Of a stretch of 30,532 nucleotides of DNA, positions 1 to 8,152 are shown piece by piece. Source of the DNA: an uncultured Lachnospiraceae bacterium. Its GTDB lineage: Bacteria > Bacillota_A > Clostridia > Lachnospirales > Lachnospiraceae. The stretch is taken from positions 1 through 30,532 of the forward strand of contig CANOBT010000060.1 in NCBI GenBank assembly GCA_947564305.1, in the 5' to 3' direction. Under the pieces are notes generated by a model. It did no database searches. It saw only the letters and a program-made list of their open reading frames with translations, and was not told the origin of the DNA. The position numbers and the translations under genes were made by a program. How positions within the stretch are numbered: position 1 is the stretch's first letter; every line of letters begins with the position of its first letter.

Positions 1-168
1 TTTGTAGAGAAAAAAATTGCACTTGCAAAATATGAATACCAGCAGAGCAAAGGGGCTTTTACCCTATATTTTTATAACCTTACAGATGATGAGAAATCGG
101 ACCTTATCCCTAAAAATTATGAGACGGGAAGTGGTACGCAACTGGAATTAGAAGATATTTGGGGATAA
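1..168 (+). CDS. C-terminal end of an unidentified protein (5' end outside window)
   Basis: An open frame enters from the left edge and stops with TAA at 166-168, giving 55 residues that end in LELEDIWG. The segment is hydrophilic, rich in Lys, Glu and Tyr, and has no membrane segment or motif that I recognise. The stop is followed within 20 bases by a terminator-like hairpin, which supports it being the true end of a plus-strand gene. The function cannot be judged from this fragment. Confidence 0.6.
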   Translation, partial: FVEKKIALAKYEYQQSKGAFTLYFYNLTDDEKSDLIPKNYETGSGTQLELEDIWG

Positions 169-184
169 ATCTGTATTTATTAAA

Positions 185-215
185 GGGAGCTATCATTGAT
201 AGACTCTCTTTTCTC
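185..215 (+). terminator. Probable terminator of the left-edge gene
   Basis: GGGAG-CTATCA pairs with TGATAG-(A)-CTCTC around a very short loop and is followed by TTTTCTC. It lies directly after the stop codon at 168. The stem has one bulged base and the T-tract is interrupted, so efficiency is uncertain. Confidence 0.5.
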
Positions 216-312
216 TTATATCTGTCAGGTACAAGAGACACCATTTTCTGCTCCATATCTTAACGGGTGACAACATTATACATTACATGCACTTCTTTGC
301 GTGAAACGGGAT

Positions 313-350
313 TCTGTCTATGCTTCATCCTAGCATAAAGTATAGACAGA
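313..350. repeat. Strong isolated inverted repeat in the 169-563 gap
   Basis: TCTGTCTATGCTT (313-325) pairs with AAGTATAGACAGA (338-350), 12 of 13 bases Watson-Crick with one G-T, around a 12-base loop. There is no T-tract on either side, so it is not an ordinary terminator. It could be a relic of a mobile-element end or a regulatory stem. The rest of the 169-487 gap holds no gene that I can support. Confidence 0.5.
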
Positions 351-487
351 AACAGCAAAATTATGTGTATATTCATCCCATTAAATTGTCTTACTCATAT
401 AAATATCATTAATTGCCTTACAATTTTCTTCCAATAATTGATTACGCATTTCTGTAAAATACAATTTCATCTTTTCTTCTTTTATTA

Positions 488-542
488 CTTCAGACCAGGT
501 TGGTCCGAAGCAATAAAAAACCGCCTGCGTCAGCCAGCGGTT
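488..542 (-). terminator. Terminator of the RelE/Phd operon, preceded by a second hairpin
   Basis: On the minus strand AACCGC...GCGGTT is followed by a TTTTTT run (515-520), a classic intrinsic terminator 20-50 bases after the toxin stop. Immediately beyond it, 488-497 and 501-510 form another inverted repeat (cttcagacca/tggtccgaag, one mismatch) with a 3-base loop. Confidence 0.8.
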
Positions 543-563
543 CCATCGTTACCATATTTTGTC

Positions 564-902
564 TTATCCTTCGTTGTCATTCTGCGGCAGATCAGGAAAG
601 AGAATCCGAAGATAATCCCGTCTGCCGTAGAGAACACGGTCAATATACACATCCTGCCCGTTCACACGGTAAAAAACCATGTAATTTCCACTGATGAGAA
701 ATCGGTAGTCACTTTCTATATCTGTCACAGAGGACAGCAAAGCGCCAATTTCTGTAAAATTCTCCAGTTCGTCAACGGCGTCCATGATTTTGTTTACGGT
801 ATTTTCAGCGGCTTGCGGATTGCATAATTCAAAGACAATATACTCCCAAATCTCGTCCATGTCGTTCTGGGCTTCCGGAGAGTAGTGGATGCTATTCTTC
901 AT
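564..902 (-). CDS. RelE/ParE-family toxin of a type II toxin-antitoxin pair
   Basis: The 112-residue product has the RelE/ParE pattern: an N-terminal strand (IHYSPEAQNDMDEIWEYI), two helices with a central AAENTVNKIMDAVDEL segment, and a beta-sheet core ending in YRFLISGNYMVFYRV...VYIDRVLYGRRDY. The YRFLISGNYMVFYRV and RVLYGRRDY blocks are the most diagnostic. Members of the family either cleave ribosome-bound mRNA (RelE) or poison gyrase (ParE); the sequence does not decide which. The gene starts inside the end of the antitoxin gene (11-bp overlap), so the two are translationally coupled. About 20 acidic residues lie after the core, a slightly long tail. The likely role is post-segregational stabilisation of the element. 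Confidence 0.88.
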   Translation of the reverse strand: MKNSIHYSPEAQNDMDEIWEYIVFELCNPQAAENTVNKIMDAVDELENFTEIGALLSSVTDIESDYRFLISGNYMVFYRVNGQDVYIDRVLYGRRDYLRILFPDLPQNDNEG

Positions 903-1152
903 TTGCCTTCGCCCGGAAATGTGCTCTCACATCCGAGGGCGAAAGCCATCCCTTTTCCTCTCCTGATTTTTTCCCTTTTGCAAGCTCACCCATGAGTTTT
1001 AAGGTTGCCCATGTTTTTTCATAGTCCTGCATGTCAATGATTGCATAACGTCCGCGTCCGTTTTTGGTAAGAAAGACTGGTGCGCCCACAGATACATCAC
1101 GGAGTACATCACTGTAATTCCTCAAATCAGAGATTGGTTTGATATTTGGCAT
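892..1152 (-). CDS. Phd/YefM-family antitoxin
   Basis: The 86-residue product begins MPNIKPISDLRNYSDVLRDV and continues with VGAPVFLTKNGRGRYAIIDM, the conserved N-terminal DNA-binding core of Phd/YefM antitoxins. The C-terminal half (from about residue 45) would wrap the toxin. The start at 1152 was chosen because GGAAAGGAGA lies 8 bases upstream; a frame extending to 1224 would run through the promoter at 1178-1206. The antitoxin precedes and overlaps the toxin gene, the standard order for this family, which normally represses its own promoter. Confidence 0.88.
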   Translation of the reverse strand: MPNIKPISDLRNYSDVLRDVSVGAPVFLTKNGRGRYAIIDMQDYEKTWATLKLMGELAKGKKSGEEKGWLSPSDVRAHFRAKANEE

Positions 1153-1177
1153 AATCACATTCTCCTTTCCTGCCCTT

Positions 1178-1206
1178 AGTATACTCTGATTTGATGTAAA
1201 ATTCAA
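1178..1206 (-). promoter_or_regulatory. Promoter of the antitoxin-toxin operon
   Basis: On the minus strand TTGAAT (1206-1201), a 17-bp spacer, and TATACT (1183-1178) lie 26 bases upstream of the antitoxin start. Phd/YefM proteins normally bind near such a promoter; I see no clear operator palindrome. Confidence 0.65.
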
Positions 1207-1553
1207 CAGCATATTTTGCAACAATATTTTATTGAGCGCTCCATATGGATTTCGAGAGGCTTCCGGTCTTGAAGAGGACGAAACAGCAGCACCGTGTACC
1301 CCACACAGATCCGGATAGCCCCCATCAGGTCGCCGTCCTCAACGTTTCCATGAGTTTCTCTGTCCCGCTTTTCTCTTATTGTTTTTCTTTCTAATGAACT
1401 TCGTATACATGCTTATATATTCAGTTACATACTTGTGGCTGTATGATAGCATGAAACATCTTCTATTCCATTAGCATTTTCGCTACCGGGCAAAGATGTT
1501 CCAAGGGTATTGAACCATTATATTTTATGCAATTATACATAACTTCTTAAAAA
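1207..1553. other. Gap without an intact gene; possible coding relic on the minus strand
   Basis: The stretch 1230-1370 is markedly more GC-rich than its surroundings. Read on the minus strand it gives a short open run beginning GDLMGAIRICVGYTVLL and no start or intact gene, so it may be the remnant of a lost gene. From 1375 to 1553 the DNA is AT-rich and I see no gene or clear signal. Confidence 0.35.
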
Positions 1554-2575
1554 TGATACCCTTTTCTTCGCCTTTTTACTTTTTATTCGTTTTTTTGCTC
1601 TTTTCCTACAAAATGATACCTTTTTCTTCGCCTGTTTTTAACAATAAAATGCCGACCATTATAGTCAATATGGAGTTTGGCAAAAGCATAATGCAGAATA
1701 CATATTTTTGATGCTAATTATTTCGCCGATTTTACCTCTTTTTCCATTTTTGTACTTTTTTTTACAAAATGATACCTTTTTTTTCGCTCTTTTCATTGTC
1801 TCCGCCGCATTAACCCACTCGGTCAACTGCAATATTTATTATACAGAACTTTTTTTGATACCACTTTTTTCGCCTTTTATTTATTATTCATTACACAAGT
1901 ACCTAATCGACAATTTTTGATTCCTTTTTCTTCGCTTTTTTTACTATTTTTTTCAATAATTGTTTAGGCTGATGTCCTGACAATATAACTTTATATCCAA
2001 TTCTTGCAAAAATGATACCTTTTTTTTCGCCTTTTTATTAATAATGAGTGGAAGTCTATTATTTAAGAGAAAATGATACCTTTTTTTTCGCCTTTTTCTC
2101 AAGCATCATTTTTTTGTATTCATCAAATAGCTTTATAACATATTTTCCTGTATTAGAAATCGTAATATGATACTTTTTTTTTCGCCATGTAGCGTTTTTT
2201 ATGTTGTTTTCTTCGCCAAATCACATAAAAAAATAAAATGAAACCAGTAATTTCGCCGTTTTTTTCAGAAACAAGATGATAATAAAAAAATTTTTACGCC
2301 AAAAATTACTCTTCGTCTCATTTTATTGTATTTTTGATACCTCTTCATTCGCCTTTTTTATGTTAAAACCTTAAATTTGAGAATATTTAACCTTTTGATA
2401 CCTTTTTATTCGACCAAAAAAGATCAAAAAAATTTTTTTGTCCTATATTTCTTTCGGGAACCCCCTCGATTTCTTTATTTTCGGAAAATGATGCCTTTTT
2501 ATTCGCCAATTAAATATCCTTCATAAACTGCTGTAATATCATGCTTTTTCAAAAATTGATACTCTTTTTTTCGCC
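1554..2575 (+). repeat. Iteron-like array: 19-bp direct repeats in seven pairs, probable replication origin
   Basis: Copies of a 19-bp unit (consensus TGATACCTTTTTTTTCGCC) start at 1554, 1614, 1709, 1770, 1856, 1918, 2013, 2074, 2168, 2239, 2335, 2396, 2489 and 2557, all in the same orientation. A half-copy ending in TTCGCC lies at 2199-2217. The two ends (TGATACC and TTCGCC) are conserved and the middle is a T-tract. Start-to-start distances alternate between about 61 and about 94 bp, so pairs recur roughly every 155 bp. The spacers between copies differ in sequence. The array ends about 12 bp before the promoter of the putative initiator gene. This is how iterons bound by a plasmid Rep protein are usually placed, although typical iterons are contiguous or about 21-22 bp apart. 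Confidence 0.8.
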
Positions 2576-2587
2576 TTTTCGCCATGA

Positions 2588-2616
2588 TTTACATTTCTGC
2601 CAAAACATTCTATAAT
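2588..2616 (+). promoter_or_regulatory. Promoter of the putative initiator gene
   Basis: TTTACA (2588-2593), a 17-bp spacer, and TATAAT (2611-2616). It begins 12 bases after the last 19-bp repeat, so a protein bound to the array could repress its own transcription. The predicted transcript start near 2622 leaves about an 80-base leader before the TTG start at 2703. Confidence 0.7.
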
Positions 2617-2702
2617 GCAACTTGAGGATACCATATTATGTGTTTTGTAATATGGATAAATACAATATCTATTTTGATATGGATATGGAAAGGAGCGCTA
2701 CT

Positions 2703-3920
2703 TTGGAACTGAACAGCTATGCACGCATTGGTAAAGCGGTTATTACAAAAGCAATCGGACTTCAGAAAAATTATAAAGAAGTCTATGAAAAATCTGAAGA
2801 TAAACTGAACGAAGAGAAGTCCGGATGCCATAATTGTGAAGTATGCAAATTAAAGTGCCGTTTTTCCGCATTAGGAGTTACAGAGGTCTGCGATGCGCTG
2901 AATGAGCAGTGCCGGACATGCTCCCAGGCTGTGTGGGAAAGTACTTACACTACACATACCAAGTATATCAATGAGAAAAACCGTTATGGCTACCAGCCGA
3001 CACTTAAGGTGAACGCCATCAAGCTTTTTATTACATATCATTTCCTACAGCCTGATACACTTGGTTTCATAAAGAACGTAAGTGTAAAGGAACTTGCTGA
3101 GCTTCTCGACTGCACTCCTGCTACGATCCGTTCCAGTAACGAAATCCTAAGTTCCTATGAATATTGCTACTTTTGCAATTCCGGTATTTCTGATAACCAT
3201 ATCAATGTATACATACCGGAATATAAAAATTATCATAAGCCGGCAAGCGAGGGTGGACGGGGATATCTCAGTCTGTCAAGCAATATGCTCTCCGAACTGC
3301 TGGCTGTCGATCATCTAAATACGCTCCGCCTTACAATAAAGGGGATCCTTGAAGTGGATAACGCCTCTGCTTATGATGCTGCAAATCCAAATTTAACAGA
3401 TGTTACCTCTACATTTGACAAATTACGCGGTTTTCTCCCATCATATTGTAAACGCAATGTAATCCGCAAAGCATTGGAACAGGGCAATGCCATTTTCCAG
3501 TATTCTTTCTCAGACAGTTCTGTAACTTTCAGTATGAAGCAGGAATACGCTAAGAAGAATATGCGTAAGGCTATGCTTTTGGAAAGCGAGCAGGAAGTTA
3601 AAAATCATGTTGATTCTCTCAATGATGTGCTGGAACTTGCAAATGATAAAGAGTCTTACGCTGATCCTGAACGCACGCAGGCTCTTTTAACCATGTTCTC
3701 CATTGGTTCATTCCACCGGTACCCGTCATTGATCCTGACTAATGATGATTACCGTGATCTGGCATCCATGTGCATCCAGTATAACATGAACATGGTAAAA
3801 CAGGCAATCTCGTGTGTATATAATGACTACATAGCAAAGCGCAGGCCAGTGGAATCTTTTGGAGCCCTGACCCGCCATTATATCCGCAATATGTCCGTAT
3901 TTAATATTTTCGCTTCATAG
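2703..3920 (+). CDS. Putative replication initiator (Cys-rich, winged-helix protein)
   Basis: The 405-residue protein has no family name that I can assign with certainty. The start is taken as TTG at 2703 because AAAGGAG lies 7 bases upstream; a longer frame from 2622 begins at the predicted transcription start and has no ribosome site. Residues 42-52 hold C-x2-C-x2-C-x3-C (Cys42, 45, 48, 52), followed by Cys63, 70 and 73, a zinc or iron-sulphur type cluster. A helix-turn-helix follows around residues 125-150 (VSVKELAELLDCTPATIRSS), and the C-terminal half is helical and basic. The gene sits directly downstream of the long iteron-like array and upstream of further repeats, so a Rep role is inferred from position plus the DNA-binding domain. 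A transcriptional regulator is the main alternative. Confidence 0.55.
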   Translation: MELNSYARIGKAVITKAIGLQKNYKEVYEKSEDKLNEEKSGCHNCEVCKLKCRFSALGVTEVCDALNEQCRTCSQAVWESTYTTHTKYINEKNRYGYQPTLKVNAIKLFITYHFLQPDTLGFIKNVSVKELAELLDCTPATIRSSNEILSSYEYCYFCNSGISDNHINVYIPEYKNYHKPASEGGRGYLSLSSNMLSELLAVDHLNTLRLTIKGILEVDNASAYDAANPNLTDVTSTFDKLRGFLPSYCKRNVIRKALEQGNAIFQYSFSDSSVTFSMKQEYAKKNMRKAMLLESEQEVKNHVDSLNDVLELANDKESYADPERTQALLTMFSIGSFHRYPSLILTNDDYRDLASMCIQYNMNMVKQAISCVYNDYIAKRRPVESFGALTRHYIRNMSVFNIFAS

Positions 3921-3946
3921 AGGGCTTTTTTGTTGTGCCCTTTTTT
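3921..3946 (+). terminator. Possible terminator after the putative initiator gene
   Basis: AGGGC (3921-3925) pairs with GCCCT (3937-3941) around an 11-base T-rich loop and runs into TTTTTT. The stem is only 5 bp, so it is a weak candidate. Confidence 0.45.
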
Positions 3947-3970
3947 CCTTTTTTCTATATTTTCTCTGTT

Positions 3971-4116
3971 TTTTCATCATTATTTTCCATATTTTTCCAT
4001 ATTTTTATCTGTCTAACCGGAAAAAAGTTTTCCACTCTTCAAAAGTTTTCATCCACATTACATTTCTTTTCATCCTTTATTGCTAAGTTTTCATCCATTT
4101 CAAAAATAATTCATCT
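3971..4116 (+). repeat. Second repeat cluster, TTTTCATCC at 21-bp steps
   Basis: Exact TTTTCATCC occurs at 4046, 4067 and 4088, exactly 21 bp apart; the first and third share the longer form AGTTTTCATCCA. Weaker versions occur at 3971 (TTTTCATCA), 4028 (TTTTCCACT) and 4108 (AATTCATCT), and TTTTCTTCC occurs at 4150. A 21-bp step is two helical turns, as in classical plasmid iterons. The region is strongly biased to T and C, so some of this may be low complexity. Confidence 0.5.
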
Positions 4117-4383
4117 ACAAATATGATGTTTTAACCCCCTGGTTGTGGATTTTCTTCCACTTTTTTCTAACCGTTTCCCTATATATTTCCGGTATTCATT
4201 GATTTTACTGGGGTTTTGGAACATCCTTTTACCAATTACTGTTTTAATATCTGTATAATATCTGTTCTAATATATGATAAAGAATGAATAAGATGACAGC
4301 CTCTTCCATCCATTTTTATCTATCCATATGATGAAAGAAAACCAAAGACAACTATATTATATATTCGTTTTGTATTAAATACA
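4117..4383. other. AT-rich gap between the origin region and dnaE
   Basis: No gene can be supported. A TTGTGGATT segment at 4143-4151 is only loosely similar to a DnaA box. The stretch could belong to the origin as an AT-rich unwinding zone, but nothing in it proves this. Confidence 0.4.
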
Positions 4384-4419
4384 ACAAAAAAATACGGGAG
4401 CTGTCAACCAACCCCCGTA
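4384..4419 (-). terminator. Terminator of the dnaE transcript
   Basis: On the minus strand TACGGG and CCCGTA form a stem with a 15-base loop followed by TTTTTTTGTTG, 12-48 bases after the dnaE stop. This closes the replisome block on its downstream side. Confidence 0.75.
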
Positions 4420-4431
4420 CATACTATTAAA

Positions 4432-7400
4432 TTATCTAAGTCTTACATTTTCCTGCCCCAATAAATCGCATAAAGAATTCCATGATTCCTCATTAACCAA
4501 AAGACGGGTTGTATCCAGACATTTCACCTGCCTTGTATTTCTCAGGTAAATCTTTATCTGAACATCACCGATATACCTTGGATAAAGCTGCTCCAGTTTA
4601 TGGTTAAGTTTTTCGTACTCCTGAATATTAGAAAACTGAAGCCATATTTCGGAAATGGAAGCATTTATCGGTGTCATTTTTTCAAAGATAAGTGTTGCAT
4701 TCTTATCATCCTCATTCTTTACAGTTCCGGTAAAAAAAACTTTTTCCCCTTCTTTCATCTTTTCGCAGTAATCATCGTACTTTTGCGGAAAGACAACCAC
4801 CTCTATACTGCCAACCAGATCCTCCAGTGTAATAATTGCCATTTTCTTTTTCTGACGAGTCTGTTTTTCAGTTATTGAGGATATTATCCCGCCTACTGTG
4901 ACCGTTTTCCCGTCTTTCAGAACACAGCTCTCTTCCGTCTGCTGAAAATCGGTGCTTTTAGCCGTTACACCGGACATCCATTGCAGGTAAAGTTCATCCA
5001 AAGGATGCCCGCTCAGGTAAATGCCGAGAACCTCTTTTTCGTCCGCAAGCAGTGTTAAGAGCGGAAACTCTTCTTCCTGTACGGTTTTTTTTGCTGCAAA
5101 CAGGCTGAATAACGGGGTCTGGCCTGCCATTCCATTCTTTTTTTCATAGCTGATCCTGTTTAAAATTTCGGGATACTGTTCCATCATATACTTTCTTGTG
5201 TGTCCAAAGCAATCCATAGCCCCGGATTTGATCAATGCCTCTATGGTTCTTTTGTTGAAGGTACTGTAGCAATTCATGCGTGAAATAAAATCTTTCATGT
5301 CCTGGAACGATTTTTTTGAACGTTCCCCACAAAGGTCTGAAACGCAGTTATCGCCTACATCACGGATAGATGCCAGAGAGTAAATAATTGCATTTTGCCG
5401 AACCGTAAAATCCAAATTTCCGCAATTGACATCGGGCTTTGTTATGGGAATTGACAGCTGCCGGCTTAAAAGAAGGTACTCTGCAGTCTTTCCTGTATCA
5501 CTCCTTACGGAACTCATCAGTGCGGCAAGAAACTCTGCCGGGTAATAATATTTCAGGTAAGCCGTCTGGTATGCAACTACGGCATAAGTCGTTGCATGGG
5601 ACTTATTGAAGGCGTATTTGGCAAAATCAATCATCTGGTCAAAAATTCTGTTTGCTGCATCTTCCGGGATACCGTTGCTGATGCAGCCTTTAACATGCTC
5701 ATTGCCGGAAAGGAATACCTTCCTTTCATCCTCCATGACCTTGCTTTTTTTCTTTGACATTGCGCGCCTTACCAGGTCGGCCCGGCCGTAATTATAGCCG
5801 GCCAGCGCCCTTACAATCTGCATTACCTGTTCCTGATAAATGATGCACCCGTAAGTAGGGTCGAGAATTTCCTTTAATTGAGGAATCTCGTAGGTGATGC
5901 TTGCCGGATCTGCTTTTCCGCTGATATATTTGGGGATAAAATCCATAGGTCCCGGACGGTAAAGCGATATTCCGGCAATCAGGTCTTCCAGATTTTGTGG
6001 CTTTAATTGGCGCATAAAGCTTTTCATGCCACTGCTTTCCAGCTGAAAAATACCGTCTGTCTGTCCTGTGCTGATATACTGGAAAACAGAGGGATCCTGG
6101 TAATCAAACGTAACCTCGGCATTATAATTCTGTTTTATTGCGTCCCTTGCCTTTTGTATGACTGTCAATGTCCGCAGGCCCAGAAAGTCCATTTTTAACA
6201 GACCGAGTTCTTCCAAAGTGGTCATGACAAACTGCGTTGTCAATGCTCCTTCACTGGAGAGGCAGACAGGTACGAAAGATGAAACTTCTTTCGGGCAGAT
6301 AACAACACCCGCTGCATGCGTAGATGTATGCCGCGGCAGTCCTTCAAGGCATTTTGAGATATCAATCAGCTTCCGTATGGCATCGCTGCTTTCATATTTT
6401 TTCTTAAGTTCCGGCACATCTGTAAGGGCGCTGTCAAGCGTGGTTTTTGCATCCGTTGGAATAAGCTGGCTAATCTGGGAAACCGTTGAAGCCGGTATCC
6501 CGAGTACACGTCCAACATCCCGTATTACGCCTTTAGCGGCAAGAGTACCGAAGGTAACAATTTGTGCAACCTGATCCTTGCCATATTTTGACACAACATA
6601 GTCAATAACTTCGTGGCGCCGTTCATAGCAGAAGTCGATATCAATATCAGGCATCGTTACACGCTCCGGATTAAGGAAACGTTCAAAAAGCAGGTTGTAT
6701 TTCTTGGGATCAACCTCCGTAATTTTCAAACAGTAAGCAACAAGGCTGCCAGCAGCGGAGCCGCGTCCGGGACCGACCGGTATGCCGTTTTCTTTGGCAT
6801 AATTGATAAAATCCCATGTAATCAGGAAATAATCGACGAATCCCATCTTTTTTATTGTGTTAAGCTCATAAGAAAGTCTGTCCTCATGTTCTTTATAACA
6901 ATCGGGGTAGCGCTCCATCAGTCCGTCTCTGCACAGTTTGTTTAAATATTCCCACGAATCATATCCCTTTGGCGTTTCAAACTGCGGCAAGTGATAATGG
7001 TTAAAAGTAAATTCAACCTGACAACGGTTCGCTATTTTTTCCGTGTTTTCCAAAGCTTCCGGCATTTCAGGAAAGAGCTGGTACATTTCTTCAGGTGACT
7101 TTACATAGAACTGGTCTCCTTCGTAACGCAAGCGGTCTTTGTCTGTCAGCAGTTTTTTTGTCTGTATGCACAAAAGGACATCGTGTGCCTCGGCATCCTC
7201 TTTCCTTGTATAATGTACATCATTTGTGGCGACAAGAGGAATATCCAGCTCTTCATGCATCCGCACCAGCAGCTGATTGACTTTCTTTTGTTCGGGAATT
7301 CCGTGGTCCTGCAGTTCTAAGAAATAATTATCCCTGCCAAAAAGCGACTGGTAGAGCATTGCGGTTTCACAGGCTCCTTTGTAATTGCCCTGTGAGAGCT

Positions 7401-7833
7401 TTTTGGGCACTTCTCCGGCGAGGCAGCCGCTCAGCGCGATTAAACCCTTATGATGGGCAGAAAGCGCCTTAAAATCGATTCTGGGGCGGTAATAAAAACC
7501 GTCTGTAAAGCCGAGCGATACCAGCTTGATAAGGCTCTGATAGCCTTCATTATTTTCGGCAAGCAGTACAAGGTGATAATAACCGCGGTCGTTTTTGTTT
7601 GACATGGAATCCTGGGCGACATATACTTCGCACCCGATGACCGGATGAATCCCGGCTTCCTTTGCGCATTTGTAGAAATCCACAACTCCATACATTACCC
7701 CGTGATCCGTGATGGCTGCGCTTTTCATTCCAAGCTCTTTAACGCGTTTTATGTATTCGGAAATTTTGTTTGATCCGTCCAGCAGACTGTAAGGCGTATG
7801 GGAATGCAGATGTGCAAATGATATTTGATTCAT
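4432..7833 (-). CDS. dnaE: DNA polymerase III alpha subunit (DnaE type)
   Basis: The 1133-residue product is a full-length C-family replicative polymerase. It starts with a PHP domain (HLHSHTPYSLLDG at residues 8-20, then AITDHG), contains GPGRGSAAGSLVAYCL in the polymerase core, and carries the catalytic aspartates in PDIDIDF (residues 395-401). Helix-hairpin-helix and OB-fold regions follow, the OB-fold at about 970-1045. It lacks the internal exonuclease domain of PolC, so it is DnaE. AAAAGGAGGAAC gives a strong ribosome site for ATG 7833. It is last in the minus-strand replisome block, behind dnaX and a HolB-like gene. Low-GC Firmicute chromosomes already encode DnaE and PolC, so this is presumably an element-borne extra copy that lets the element copy itself or escape host control. 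Confidence 0.95.
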   Translation of the reverse strand: MNQISFAHLHSHTPYSLLDGSNKISEYIKRVKELGMKSAAITDHGVMYGVVDFYKCAKEAGIHPVIGCEVYVAQDSMSNKNDRGYYHLVLLAENNEGYQSLIKLVSLGFTDGFYYRPRIDFKALSAHHKGLIALSGCLAGEVPKKLSQGNYKGACETAMLYQSLFGRDNYFLELQDHGIPEQKKVNQLLVRMHEELDIPLVATNDVHYTRKEDAEAHDVLLCIQTKKLLTDKDRLRYEGDQFYVKSPEEMYQLFPEMPEALENTEKIANRCQVEFTFNHYHLPQFETPKGYDSWEYLNKLCRDGLMERYPDCYKEHEDRLSYELNTIKKMGFVDYFLITWDFINYAKENGIPVGPGRGSAAGSLVAYCLKITEVDPKKYNLLFERFLNPERVTMPDIDIDFCYERRHEVIDYVVSKYGKDQVAQIVTFGTLAAKGVIRDVGRVLGIPASTVSQISQLIPTDAKTTLDSALTDVPELKKKYESSDAIRKLIDISKCLEGLPRHTSTHAAGVVICPKEVSSFVPVCLSSEGALTTQFVMTTLEELGLLKMDFLGLRTLTVIQKARDAIKQNYNAEVTFDYQDPSVFQYISTGQTDGIFQLESSGMKSFMRQLKPQNLEDLIAGISLYRPGPMDFIPKYISGKADPASITYEIPQLKEILDPTYGCIIYQEQVMQIVRALAGYNYGRADLVRRAMSKKKSKVMEDERKVFLSGNEHVKGCISNGIPEDAANRIFDQMIDFAKYAFNKSHATTYAVVAYQTAYLKYYYPAEFLAALMSSVRSDTGKTAEYLLLSRQLSIPITKPDVNCGNLDFTVRQNAIIYSLASIRDVGDNCVSDLCGERSKKSFQDMKDFISRMNCYSTFNKRTIEALIKSGAMDCFGHTRKYMMEQYPEILNRISYEKKNGMAGQTPLFSLFAAKKTVQEEEFPLLTLLADEKEVLGIYLSGHPLDELYLQWMSGVTAKSTDFQQTEESCVLKDGKTVTVGGIISSITEKQTRQKKKMAIITLEDLVGSIEVVVFPQKYDDYCEKMKEGEKVFFTGTVKNEDDKNATLIFEKMTPINASISEIWLQFSNIQEYEKLNHKLEQLYPRYIGDVQIKIYLRNTRQVKCLDTTRLLVNEESWNSLCDLLGQENVRLR

Positions 7834-7844
7834 ATGTTCCTCCT

Positions 7845-7877
7845 TTTAAAAAGGCAGATGCCACTTATGGCACCTGC
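7845..7877 (-). terminator. Terminator-like hairpin directly in front of the dnaE ribosome site
   Basis: On the minus strand GCAGGTGCCA (7877-7868) pairs with TGGCATCTGC (7863-7854), one G-U pair and a 4-base loop, and is followed by CTTTTT. The T-run merges into the AAAAGGAGG ribosome site of dnaE. It may end the upstream transcript or attenuate dnaE. Confidence 0.65.
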
Positions 7878-7905
7878 AGTACTGGTTTGTGTTTTTGCAA
7901 TTCTG

Positions 7906-8152
7906 TCAGGAATACAGAGTAACAGAATTGCCAAGGTAAATGACCTGTATCATGGAAAGCTCCGTGTATACAGATAAGTATTTTTTTAGTATCAGAAATA
8001 CAGGATAAAGCGTTGTTTCGTAAGAAAAAGCCCCTGTTTTTCTGCAGCAGTTTATCGCCGCGGAAAACAAAGGGCTATCCAGATGCCGTTCAAGGCAATG
8101 CTTCAGATACCATTCCTCTATTATATTTGGTTTATAGATTGCAGGGAGATAT
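7906..8152 (-). other. Open frame continuing past the dnaX stop in the +1 frame
   Basis: After the dnaX stop at 8153, the frame one base ahead stays open for about 82 codons to TGA at 7906. It uses ordinary-looking codons and reads like protein (KYDPKYLPAIYKPNI near the beginning, YLGNSVTLYS at the end). A terminator-like hairpin follows. I find no ATG with a ribosome site at its own beginning; the nearest candidate is TTG 8205 inside dnaX, behind GAGAGG. It may be a small coupled gene, the product of a +1 frameshift extending DnaX, or the remainder of a dnaX tail after an indel at TTTAAAA. Confidence 0.4.

Noticed and set aside
1230..1370. Intact gene in the GC-richer patch
   Set aside because: Short open runs only, no start codon with a ribosome site; at most a relic.
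1708..1920. 70-codon open frame in the repeat array
   Set aside because: The translation is a low-complexity Phe/Leu/Ile product of T-rich DNA, with no ribosome site, and it spans several repeat copies.
1554..2575. Possible CRISPR array
   Set aside because: Repeats are 19 bp with a variable T-tract, spacers vary from about 42 to 77 bp, and no cas gene is present. An iteron or protein-binding array fits better.
3935..4126. 63-codon open frame after the initiator gene
   Set aside because: Low-complexity Phe/Ser product of T/C-rich DNA with no ribosome site; it overlaps the 21-bp repeats.
4143..4151. DnaA box
   Set aside because: TTGTGGATT and the TCATCCACA at 4050-4058 are only approximate matches to TTATCCACA, so no box is annotated.
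5606..7280. Several plus-strand open frames of 60-140 codons opposite dnaE
   Set aside because: They lack ribosome sites and recognisable motifs and lie entirely opposite a well-supported polymerase gene.
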